From Neocallimastix lanati (nom. inval.) (Eukaryota > Neocallimastigomycota > Neocallimastigomycetes > Neocallimastigales > Neocallimastigaceae): a stretch of DNA of 32,500 bases. The notes beneath the pieces are model-generated. The model ran no database searches. It was not told the DNA's origin and saw only the letters and a program-made list of their open reading frames with translations. A program made the position numbers and the translations under genes. Positions 17,968 to 27,995 of this stretch are shown piece after piece; within the stretch, counting starts at the first letter, position 1, and every line of letters starts with the position of its first letter. Location: NCBI GenBank assembly GCA_016946835.1, contig JACVTC010000003.1, positions 2,985,001 to 3,017,500 of the forward strand, in the 5' to 3' direction.

Positions 17968-18212
17968 ATGTTAGACTTGATATTTCCGATATATCCTTAA
18001 TTACTTCAATCTTAAGTATTAGTGATGAACGCTACTTAAGAATTAAAAATACCAATATATCACCAGATAGTTCATTAAGTAGTAGTTCAAAAAGAAGTGG
18101 AAATTCAAATTCTTATAAGGATTATTCTTCTTCTTTTGCATCATCATTATCTTCATCTTTATTAAATCAACGCTTTTCAACTCGTTTGAAGCAAAAATTT
18201 TCTCAGCACTAG
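13298..18212 (+). CDS. Folliculin-interacting protein (FNIP/Lst4 family)
   Basis: The seven exons are 13298-13368, 13462-13747, 13947-14684, 15008-17378, 17471-17502, 17630-17754 and 17975-18212. All phases agree and the total is 1286 residues. The N-terminal longin part has KIRVIVFQD and then LGEIMFGTAPIAYKGIITKV (about residues 126-148), the FNIP signature. The middle (DENN-type) domain has RRRILYAIGVI...FREFFFTHFIILENH and RPLWLTMMTFPG...SVLVYHISWVTTV. After a long Ser/Asn-rich, probably disordered insert (about residues 550-830), the C-terminal FNIP domain shows LLADYCSNGYQSDFALMGC, ATCIIADVDN-like TCIIADVDNYQ and LDISDISLITSILSI. Known role: FNIP with folliculin (Lst7 in yeast) acts as a GAP for a Rag GTPase at the lysosome or vacuole and links amino acids to TOR. 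An Asn-rich insert again precedes the 32-nt fifth exon. Confidence 0.92.
17791..17846 (+). repeat. Perfect 26-bp inverted repeat, 4-nt loop, in FNIP intron 6
   Basis: The arms at 17791-17816 and 17821-17846 are exact reverse complements around the loop GTAT. The arms are all A/T except for a single G-C pair (TTTGATATT / AATATCAAA). The hairpin lies in the intron 17755-17974, 36 nt after the 5' splice site. Confidence 0.9.
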
Positions 18213-18300
18213 ATTTTTATTTTATCTTAGTTTTATTTATTTTTATTTTTATTTTTATTTTTTTTTTTTTTTATTTTTTTTTTATTTTTTTTATTTTTTT

Positions 18301-18331
<31 letters not shown>

Positions 18332-18590
18332 AATATTATTATTATTATTTAATTTTATTTAAATAAAATATAAATAAAAAAATATAATTATATTAAATTT
18401 ATTTTAATTACATACATTTTTAATAATTTATTTTATTTTTAATTTTCTAATTTATTTCATTTTTTCATAACATTATTTTGATTTATATATGTATATGTAT
18501 AAATAATTAAGCCTATATCTATATTTATAATTATTAAAATATTTCTTTATTTATGATTATTAATTTAATAAATTAAAAATTAAATATATA

Positions 18591-18644
<54 letters not shown>

Positions 18645-19672
18645 TTAGAACAAAAAAAAAAAAAAAAAAAAAAAAAAGATATAAAATGGAAAAAAAAAAA
18701 AAAAAAAAAATAAAAATAAATATATAGTTGTTAATTTATTATATTAAAAAATAGATATAGATATATATATATTATATATTATAAATATATTATTTTTTTC
18801 TTTAATAAAAAGAGAAAGTAATAATAATAATAATAATAATAATAAACATAAATAGATATAATTTAAATAAAATCATTAAAATAAAGAATAATACATTTAA
18901 AGAATATCATTAAAAAAATTATATATATATATATATATTTATATATATAAATATATACATATATTGATAATATTAAATAATTATAAATAAACTAACGTTA
19001 AATTTTATATCTGATCGGAAATTATGGTCATTGTAACTATAAATTATTTCATTAGAATAATTTTTTTTTTTCTCAAAAAAAAAAAAAAGTTGTAAAATCA
19101 ACAATAAATATATTAAATAAAAATTATTATTAGAATTTATAAAACTAAAGATGTAAAATTATATTATTTATATTATAATGTTTAGCTATTATTTATAAAA
19201 TAAAATTATAAGAATTAATAAATTAATTATTATATAAATTTTTTTTTAATAAAGCATTCAAAAATAATGAATTAGTCTGAATTTTAAAATATCAGTAAAG
19301 CTTCTTTAGATTAACAAGGTAAAAACGATATAAGTTAGATTTTAAGAATATATAGCATATAATCACTTAAACATATTAATAAGAGTAAGAAATCTAGATA
19401 TACTCTTATAAGATTATTATCTATTTTTGTATACAATATAAAATAATTATTAACTAGTTGAAATATAATAAAGTCATTCAATAAAATATAATTAATCACT
19501 AAAATCTCTCATATTATTAATGTCAACTAAATATAAAACTAAACTAAACTATACTAATAAACATATTTATTATTAATTATTATTAATTATTACATCAATT
19601 ATAATTATTACTTTTTATATAAATATTATAATTAATTATCTCAGATGTATATAATCTCTTTCTTTAACTATA
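18213..19672. other. Intergenic after FNIP
   Basis: T-rich 3' flank (TTTTTA and TTTA runs to about 18330) is followed by (TAA)n at 18595-18642, poly(A) at 18651-18678 and 18690-18710, and (TAA)n at 18820-18843. From about 19250 the sequence becomes more complex without a readable frame. That part may be non-coding or LTR wreckage of the retroelement fragments that follow, but I could not pair any LTRs. Confidence 0.6.
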
Positions 19673-20230
19673 CTAAACTAAGTATATAATTGTATCAACT
19701 CCTTCAACTTTTCCATGAGCTTTTACTATTTTACCTTGTTTAATAGTTGATAATATATCTTCTTCGGTATAATTGACTTCATTAATTGTAGTCATCGTTG
19801 TTAGCTTAAGAGTTTTAGACAATTCTGTTCTTAATTTAGGATTCAAATCTAGTAATTGTCCAATTGTTATGTTGGCTACAGTATCTCCTACATCATGTAC
19901 TATGTCATATCGTTTTTGATCATCTATTATCTTTACCTTTTTTATTATATTATTATTACTATTATTATTGATATCATTATTTTCTTGTTTCTTTTGGCTA
20001 GGTAGTTCTATTTCTTTAGCTAATTCAATAATTTCTTTTGCCCTTTATTTTTCTACTTTTTTGTTTTGTTTTCTGAATAGAAGGTTGACTAATAATAGAT
20101 GGATCTAAAATTTTTAAGGATTCAGTATTCCCAAGAATATTTGAATTATAAATGTCGTTGGTATTATTATTATCCTTATTACTAAAACTAATCGTACTAT
20201 TATTATTAATTATTAGTTATTATTATTTTT
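19673..20230 (-). pseudogene. Ty3/gypsy gag/pol junction fragment
   Basis: On the minus strand a frame from about 20043 to the stop at 19673 reads AKEIIELAKEIELP, an Asn spacer, then YDIVHDVGDTVANITIGQLL and DLNPKLRTELSKTLKL. This 'GQLLDL-PKLR-EL' stretch is typical of fungal Ty3/gypsy polyproteins just before the retropepsin. It continues to GKIVKAHGKVEGVDTIIYL and stops exactly where the catalytic Asp-Thr-Gly should follow. Upstream, to about 20230, a second frame (DPSIISQPSIQKTKQKSRK) is joined by a frameshift near 20045. The fragment cannot be functional: it has a frameshift and has lost the protease active site. Confidence 0.75.
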
Positions 20231-20639
20231 TTTTTTTTGCTGATACTTTTCTTTATAAATTTTAATGATGAATAAAAAATATATATATATATTTTTTTTT
20301 CTTTATCAAATTTTATTGCCATTTTTAGTGTATAACCACAATATAAAATAAACTAATTCTTGGAGTAAATCAAAATTTATTTAAATATCAAATAAAGAAA
20401 AGAAAGAAATTATATATTGAATATTTAAATAACTGTTGATTTGCTCTTTCTTTAATATATCATCATAAAAAATAATAATTACAACAATAACAATTATAAA
20501 AAGTAAATTAGATTATATAAAAATTAAAAATAAAAAAAAAAAAAAAAAAAAGTTTTAATAATAAATTAATTCATTTGTTAACTATTATATAACTATATAA
20601 CTAAATACTATATACTAATAATTCTTAATTATATATAGC

Positions 20640-21200
20640 AAACCAAGTTTATATATTTGTTTAACTTGTTTCTTGCAGATTTGTTTCTTTGGAGCCAATA
20701 CGCATGAGCATATTGAATATTTTTGATTGCTTATTTAACCCACCTTTGATGTCGAAGAAATCTTCTTATATTATATTCAAGGTCACTTTCATTCTCTTCT
20801 TTATTTAAATCAGGAAGGAACAACACTTAATGGTCATAAATTTTTTCTTTCATAGAGTAGTTCAAAACTGCTAAATCCTGTTAACGCTTGATATTGTAGT
20901 TTATAAAAGCTCATAAGATAGAAGGAAGATATTCATTCCAATTTTCTTGGGATGAAATATCTTAGGAAATTTTATATAATCTAAGTTTTAATTGGTTTAT
21001 TCGCTGATAAGGTTTATAGAATGAGGTTTAACCCATTCGTAAGAGAAACAATGTCAATGTCGATTAATACATCATTAAATTCTGTTAATAGGAAGATTCA
21101 ATTTGTTCGATTAATATATCATTAAATTCTGTTAAAAGGAAGATTCAATTTGTTTGGACTTATTGAAGTAAGAAAATTGTTTTCTTCATTTAGTTCTGGT
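20640..21200 (-). pseudogene. Ty3/gypsy integrase C-terminal fragment
   Basis: Minus-strand pieces in different frames match the integrase end of Ty3/gypsy pol. They are NWNEYLPSIL followed by an in-frame stop, then shifted ALTGFSSFELLYERK (the integrase 'TGFSPFELLYGR' block), then ENESDLEYNIRRFLRHQRW and IQYAHAYWLQRNKSARNKLN. A possible remnant of the TNGLxERFN region is LTNGLNL at about 21030. Several stops and frameshifts show long decay. A 47-bp tandem duplication (21062-21155) lies at the upstream edge. No reverse transcriptase or RNase H is visible between this and the gag/pol piece. Confidence 0.7.
21062..21155. repeat. 47-bp direct tandem duplication
   Basis: The copies 21062-21108 and 21109-21155 differ at only three positions. 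Each starts GATTAATAYATCATTAAATT and ends AGATTCAATTTGTT. The duplication sits inside decayed integrase sequence. Confidence 0.9.
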
Positions 21201-21644
21201 TTATTTTCAATACGTGATATTTTATATATAAAAATAGATTCATAAGAGTTTTTTTAATTATAACTACTTCATTTTTCATGTATAGATTATCATTGTCGGG
21301 ATAAATCCACAGTCACTATTCTATTTTAAATATAATATGATATAATGTATTATAATATTAATACAAATTTAATGAATTTTGATAATAATGAACCATATAT
21401 TTCAATACAAAATAATATAATAATATAACGAAGAAATAATTTAATATATTTTAATACATTTTGCATTTATCTTTTTAATTATTTGTTTTATAATTCTTTA
21501 TCTATTGTAAATTTTGATAAATTTTTTTTTATAATTATTAAAAAAAATAAATATATTGTGTAACCCTTAACTTTTATATGAAAATTATATGAATAAAACC
21601 TTAATTCGTACTATATCTAAAAAAATAATTTTATTTTATTTTTA

Positions 21645-21678
<34 letters not shown>

Positions 21679-21735
21679 TTTTTTATCATTATATTATAAA
21701 ATTTTTATTTTTATTTTTATTTTATCTTATAACAT

Positions 21736-21778
<43 letters not shown>

Positions 21779-21995
21779 TAATAATTCTTATAGATTTCTT
21801 GTTTCAATGATATAATTTTTTACTTTTTACGAAATATTAACATTTTAATTTTTTATTTTATGTGCATTTGAAAATACATATATATATTTATTTTATTGGT
21901 CTCTTTGTTTCTATTATTATTATTATTATTATTATTATTTCCTTGTTATATATATTAATATCTATCTATTAATAAATATTCATATACATATATAA
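21201..21995. other. Spacer between retroelement debris and sirtuin 3' end
   Basis: This is A/T-rich with poly(T) near 21645-21669, (TTA)n near 21742-21779 and 21910-21940. It contains the 3' flank of the minus-strand sirtuin gene. A stretch at 21200-21330 is more complex and may be further retroelement remnant (minus-strand ENKPELNEENNFLTS at about 21160-21210). No intact gene is present. Confidence 0.6.
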
Positions 21996-22466
21996 TCAAT
22001 TAAAATATTTATTGGCATATTCAATTTCATTTTCATAGATTTCCATTAATTCATCCTCCCATCCTAAGGCTCTCGCCAATTCTGTACATCCTTTATCACA
22101 ATCACCAATATAGGTAACATCTCTTTGATATTGATTTCCTGAAAATATATATTCTGCATTTGAGCCATCACATAATAATTCAGATTCAAAAATATCTGGT
22201 AATGTATTATTTATTAAACATCTTGGTATCTTTTTTGAAACTGACTTTACTATTGAAGCAAATGGATATACCTTTTATATATATTATATAATAATAATAA
22301 TATTAGAAATATATATTAGAAAAAAAAAATATTAATAATTACATAAATATTTATTTGTTTTCATTATAAAAATTAATAATTAATAAAAATTTCATAATTC
22401 AAATGGTTATAAAAAAATATAGTGAACTATTTGAATTATGAAATTTTTATTAACTATTAGCTTGTA

Positions 22467-22497
<31 letters not shown>

Positions 22498-22634
22498 CAA
22501 TATTTATCTTTAAATTTAATTTAATGTTTTATTATTATTATTATTATTTATTATAATGCTTTATATATTATATTAATTATTTATTATTGTCTTTATATAT
22601 TATATATATATATATATTTTTTTTTTTTTAAATG

Positions 22635-22665
<31 letters not shown>

Positions 22666-24035
22666 ATTTACTTACTTTTAATGAAGTTCCCAGTATTAAT
22701 AATAGATCACATTTTTGAATATCATCTCTAAGGGATTCGAAAAATTTTGATGGAAGATTTTCACCAAAAAATATAACACCTGGTTTGACATAACCTTGAC
22801 ATTTAGGGCACACTATAGGGTTTTCACCTTTAAATAATTTTTCTTTATACCAAGATTGTGAATAAACTGATCCACAAGATTCACTTTCTGAAGTACCAAC
22901 ACAATACGACTGATGAAAACTACCATGGGATTCAATAATCAGATCACTATCTAATCTTGTTTGATAATCCAGACCATCAATATTTTGTGTATAATGTCGT
23001 AATAAAATATTATGATTATTTAATAATTTTATAAAACAATGGGCTTTGGTAGGCCTTTTTTTTTTTTTTTTTTTTTTGGAAAAAAAAAAATTATAATAAT
23101 ATATAATAAATTATTATTTTAAACATTATAATATTAATTAGAATAAATCATTTAATTAATATAATTTTATAATTAAATATTTAGTTAGATAATCAATATT
23201 TATATTTTGGTTTTTTTTCTTATATCATTATATGAATATATATATAATACCTTATATTCTGAGGATATATTTCTTTTGCAAACATTGTAAATGGTTTTGG
23301 ATTTTTTTTAAAGTATTCTAACTCAAATATGGCTTCAGGATAGGGAATATTATATTTTTCTAAATTAGCATATACACCACGATCGGCACTTCTAAAATCA
23401 GGTATTTCAGCATTAGTAGATATACCAGCTCCACTCATAACGATGATATTTTTACATTGATGTTCTTTAATGTAATCTGCAATACCAATTAATGTATCTT
23501 CATTTAATATTCTTACCATAGTATTCAAATCAATAGTTAAATCACTACAAATTCCTGTATCGAAATTTTTTATTTTTGATTCAATTCTTCCTAATGCGGC
23601 AGAAAACTTTTCCGCAAATTTTGCAATAAAACTTTTCTCATTTTCAAGCGCATCGAGATCAGAAGTCGATAAGGATTTTCTTCTGAAACTTCTTATACTC
23701 ACATAATCCAAATCACTTATTGTTGTCACATCAGGCACACTTCGAGTATTTTTTAATTCATTTTTGGGAATATTTTCTTTACTTTTATTCATTTCATCTT
23801 CTAAAGATTCATTTACTTTATCATTTAATGAATTAGAAGATTCTTCAGTAATATTACAATTTTTCAAAGGATTATCATTTCTATTTGAGGTTGCTGTTGT
23901 ATTTGAATTGAAATTATCATCATTATTAAATGGAATGGCTCTAAAGAGAGGTCTAAGTCTATTCATTCTAACCATTAAATGATCATGAATATGCAATTTA
24001 TTAATACCGATATTAAATGAAGGATAATCGCTCAT
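21996..24035 (-). CDS. NAD-dependent protein deacylase, class I sirtuin (Hst2/SIRT2 type)
   Basis: The exons are 24035-23251, 23054-22676 and 22271-21996, with phases 2 then 0, giving 479 residues. The first 185 or so residues are Asn/Ser-rich and probably disordered. The catalytic core runs from about residue 195: IIVMSGAGISTNAEIPDFRS (NAD-binding GAGIS at 202-206), HYTQNIDGLD at about 282-291, catalytic His in ESHGSF at about 305, zinc cysteines (YC...SCG and CPKC), VKPGVIFFGENLP, and LLLILGTSLKVYPFASIV spanning intron 2. The last 90 residues close the Rossmann domain (LINN, then CTELARALGWEDEL). Known role: removal of acyl groups from lysines with NAD+, making nicotinamide and O-acetyl-ADP-ribose; targets include histones and tubulin. 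Oddities are a longer spacing between the first two zinc cysteines and Glu in place of the usual Gly before IPDFR. Confidence 0.93.
22380..22453 (-). repeat. 29-bp inverted repeat hairpin in sirtuin intron 2
   Basis: The arms 22380-22408 and 22425-22453 pair over 29 positions with one mismatch (a possible G-U in RNA) around a 16-nt loop. The arms contain mixed sequence (TTTCATAATTCAAAT) rather than simple repeats. The position is mid-intron between the exons ending at 22676 and starting at 22271. Confidence 0.9.
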
Positions 24036-26118
24036 TTTGTTGTTATACCTATAATTTTTTTTTTTTTTTTTTTTTGTTTTTTTGTTTTTTTGTTTTTTGT
24101 TTTTTTCTAATTTTATTATTTCGTTATTTTTATTTCTGAATTAAGATAAACTTGTGTGAAATACGAAAATAAATTTTTAAATTTTATTACTTTTTTTTTT
24201 TTAATACTGAAAATGTAAATGGTATATATACACTAAATAAAAATTAAATAGTATTTTCTTTATATTCAAAGTTGAAATAAAACAAAGATACAATAGTAAT
24301 AATATAAAACTAATTATACTGTTAAAAAATAAATACTTTTATTTTCTTCCTTGTAAAACCATTAAAAAATAAAAAAAAAAACTCTATACTTTTCTTTTTT
24401 GAAAATTCAAATTACATTAATTCAATTTAACTAATGAATAATTTCATAATTGTATAAAAAAAAAAGATTATTGATAGTTTAAATGAATTATTAAAGTATA
24501 TATAAAAAATATTTTAATAATATTTTTTATTATTTTAGTACATTCTGAATTAATGTTAAGTGGATTAATAATTATTTATATATAATTAATAAAATATATA
24601 CACCTTTTAAGTTCTATTTTATTTAATATTGAAAATTTAATAAAACATTTCAGAGATGATAATTAATAAATATATTTTTTATCATGTTCTACAAGTTTTT
24701 TTTTTTTTTTTTTTTATTATTATTTTTATTTTATTTTGTCAGTATTTCAATTTATTGTTGTATAATATGGAACAAATAATAATAATTGAAATATGATTTA
24801 TATAATATATAATATTATTATTAAAGCTTTTTTTTAAAATATATTATTATTGTTGTTTTTGTTTTGGTTTCCTTGTGTGTTTCGTTTTTTAAAATTAATG
24901 TGTTCTAATTTTTCAATACCATTCCATCTTTTTCTTCTATTGTTGTTATTATTATTTTTTTTTTTATTGTTTACTTTTTATTTTTTATAATTTTAAATAT
25001 AAGATATTAGTTCTTAAACATTTTTTTTTAAAAATAAAAAAAGACCTTAATAATAATTCCATCTATAATCTTCTTTTAAAATCCATTATTTAGATGGACA
25101 TATATAAATCTTCGAACAAAAAATAACTATTTTCTTTTTTTAAATAAAATATATATATTTTAAATAATAATATTAAATATTTTTCAATATATAATATAGA
25201 ACGAATTATCTAATTTATTATAAAAATTAGATAATTATATTATATAATTAATATTAACAATTAATAGTTAAATATCAATTATTATTATATTATCCAAGTT
25301 ATTAAATAGTAATTAGTATAATTACTATTCAAGATATTTAAATTAAATATTAATTATTACATAGTTATATATTTATTTCATATATTATTTTAATTATGTA
25401 TTTCTATTATATAATAAAAAAAAAAAGATTTCCTTATTTCCTTTTTTTGTATATATATAAATTAAATTAATATGGATATTTATTCTAAATATAAACAATT
25501 TATATATTATATACTAATTGGTAATATATATAGAATATATGTTAAATATAAATATTGCATATAATAGTTAATTTAGTTTAGAAATAGTAAATAATATAAT
25601 TAATAAAATTTATATATTTTTATTCAATTAGAATTCCTCTATTTAAAATTTATATTATATTGAATATTCAATTTAATTCAATACTATTATAATATATTAT
25701 AATTAGAAAAATTAATATATTATTATAGAGTTTATATATGGGTTTTTATACTTTAAATCATTTTATTTATTTTAATTAATTTTTATTTTTTTAAACTTTT
25801 TATATTTTAAAATAGGTTTTTTGAAGTATTTTAATTTAGTATTAATAAATATTATTAATATACCACAATATATTATTTTTATTATTATATATTAATTATA
25901 ATATAATATACCATATATTATTAATATATTTAAATTATACTTTTATGAAATGAATAAAAATAAACTTTTTGAATTGAATTGAAGAAATGAAGTTTAATAT
26001 ATAAACTATTATCCGGTTAGTTAATCTTAATGGAATAACAAATAAATAAATGTATTATTATATTAATTTAAATAATTATGCATATATATATAAATGAATA
26101 AATAATTAATAAAGTAGA
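24036..26118. other. Intergenic desert upstream of the sirtuin gene
   Basis: It begins with a T-run and (TTTTTTG)n tract (24057-24107) immediately upstream of the sirtuin start codon. The rest is A/T-rich sequence with TA-rich dyads and poly(T) near 24698-24715. No coding frame is supported on either strand. The sirtuin promoter must be within its first part, but no motif can be singled out. Confidence 0.6.
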
Positions 26119-26453
26119 TATATTCGAATATTTTTTTTTTTATAGACTGAAGACTTTTTGTCTCCCCATATGTTAATATGGATGTATGATTAATTGCCAT
26201 ACCAGTACGGCGTAGGCGTTCTCAACTTCCCATATGTAAATAAACTCCATATAGAAGCACCCTACGCGATCCTCAAAGGAAAAGCAGAGCCCACTATAGG
26301 TGGCATCCTAGCCATCCCAGAGGAGCTGGTCACTGAAATCCTCTTAGACAAGGCTTACGCAATGGGATTCTTAATTTTGATACAGAGATCTTTGGTATGA
26401 TAAGTCAACGACTTAACAACCCTAGATAAGAGCTGGATGACTATATTCGAATA
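26119..26453 (-). mobile_element. SINE-like retroposed element with poly(A) and 12-bp target duplication
   Basis: A 311-bp block (26131-26441) is strikingly GC-richer than its surroundings and is bounded by the same 12 bp, TATATTCGAATA, at 26119-26130 and 26442-26453. Next to the left copy is a run of eleven T, so on the minus strand the element ends in poly(A). These are the marks of target-primed insertion of an RNA copy. Just before the poly(A), two perfect hairpins occur: 26151-26163 (AGAC/GTCT) and 26166-26181 (CCATAT/ATATGG). I recognise no tRNA or 5S promoter box with certainty and no known protein. A 68-codon frame on the plus strand (26194-26400) runs against the poly(A) direction and has codon use unlike the local genes. 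It may be a SINE or a 5'-truncated LINE copy. Confidence 0.6.
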
Positions 26454-27056
26454 AATAATAAAATTTTTTGTCCTTTTTTATCTATAAAGTATAGAATACA
26501 AATTAATATTTTTTCTATAAATGATATTAAATATTTAATATTTATTATTCAATTATTTATTATTTAATTATTATTCAATTATTTATTATTTCTTATTTCT
26601 TATTAATAAATACTCTTTATTATTATTTATTATTATTTCCTATTTATCATATATAATTATTATATATTATTTATTATTTTTTAATTTTTATTTTTTATTT
26701 ATTATCATATATATAATTAATAATTTTTTTTTATTATCATATGAAATATCATATGAAATATAAAAAAAAATAGAAAAAGAAAAAGAATTTATTAAAAAAG
26801 AATAATAGATTACTCTTATTTAAAAGCAATAGATTTTGTTTTTATATTTTGAGATAAATAAAAAATATAATTAATTAATGAAATATAAAAAAAATAAGGA
26901 TATGAAAGAATTGAAAGCCTTGAATAATACTTAATATTTTTATCTTTTTCTTTTTTTCTATCATATTTTTTGTTATTTTTTTTTTTTTTTTGTTATGTTA
27001 TGTTGTTTATTATTAATTAATTATTAATGATTAAGTATAAAAATTCAATTCAATAA
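26454..27056. other. Intergenic, no gene seen
   Basis: A/T-rich sequence with TTATTATTT-type repeats (26540-26720) and short purine tracts (26760-26800). No supported frame. Confidence 0.6.
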
Positions 27057-27465
27057 ATAATAATAAATAATAAATAATAAATAATAAATAATATACTAAA
27101 TAATAATAAATAAATAATAAATAATAAATAAATACTAAATAATAAATAATAAATAATGAATAATGAATAATGAATAATAAATAATAAATAATAAATAATA
27201 AATAATAAATAATAAATAATAAATAATAAATAATAAATAATAAATAATAGATAATAAATAATAAATAATAAATAATAAATTATAAATAATGAATAATAAA
27301 TAATAAATAATAAATAATAAATAATAAATAATAAATAATAAATAAATAAATAATAAATAATAAATAATAAATAATAAATAATAAATAATAAATAATGAAT
27401 AATAAATAATAAATAATAAATAATAAATAATAAATAATAAATAATAAATAAATAAATAAATAAAT
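27057..27465. repeat. Heptamer minisatellite (TAATAAA)n, about 410 bp
   Basis: A long array with period 7 (TAATAAA) is interrupted by occasional TAAA tetramers and by single A-to-G changes giving TGAATAA. It ends in a short (TAAA)n tail. The scattered substitutions, some repeated in adjacent units, show expansion after mutation. Confidence 0.9.
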
Positions 27466-27995
27466 GTATTTTTATTAATTTAATTATATGGTCAATTTTT
27501 TTCTAAGTAATTAAAAAGAAAGTCAACTTCAATAACCAAGATATGAGATAATTCACCAATTAAAATAAGTAATTCTAATTTTAATTTTTATTTTAATTTT
27601 ATTTATTATTTATTAAAATTTTGTATATTTTATGCATATTAAAAAAAAAAAAAAACATATACAGATGTACATATAAAAAAAAAGATATTTAATAAATATA
27701 CATATATATAAAAATAAAAATATTATCATGAAATTTAATAATATTAAAATATTAATAATTTAAGTTTGGATTTCCATTTTACCATATTAATTCCTTTATT
27801 AAAAGAATTTTTAATTATTGGAATTCTAATCCTTCACAAATAGATTAAAACTTTAATAATTCCAAATACTATTTTAATATTTAAAATTAAATTTATTAAT
27901 TAATGTAATAATAATTAAAATTATAAATATCCACAAATCTCATAATTAAAAATAAAAATTCCACTTTTTTAAATTATTTTTAAATAATATTAATG

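Noticed and set aside
26119-26453. tRNA gene suggested by TTCGAA and hairpins
   Set aside because: TTCGAA is the palindromic core of the target duplication at both edges, and no cloverleaf can be drawn.
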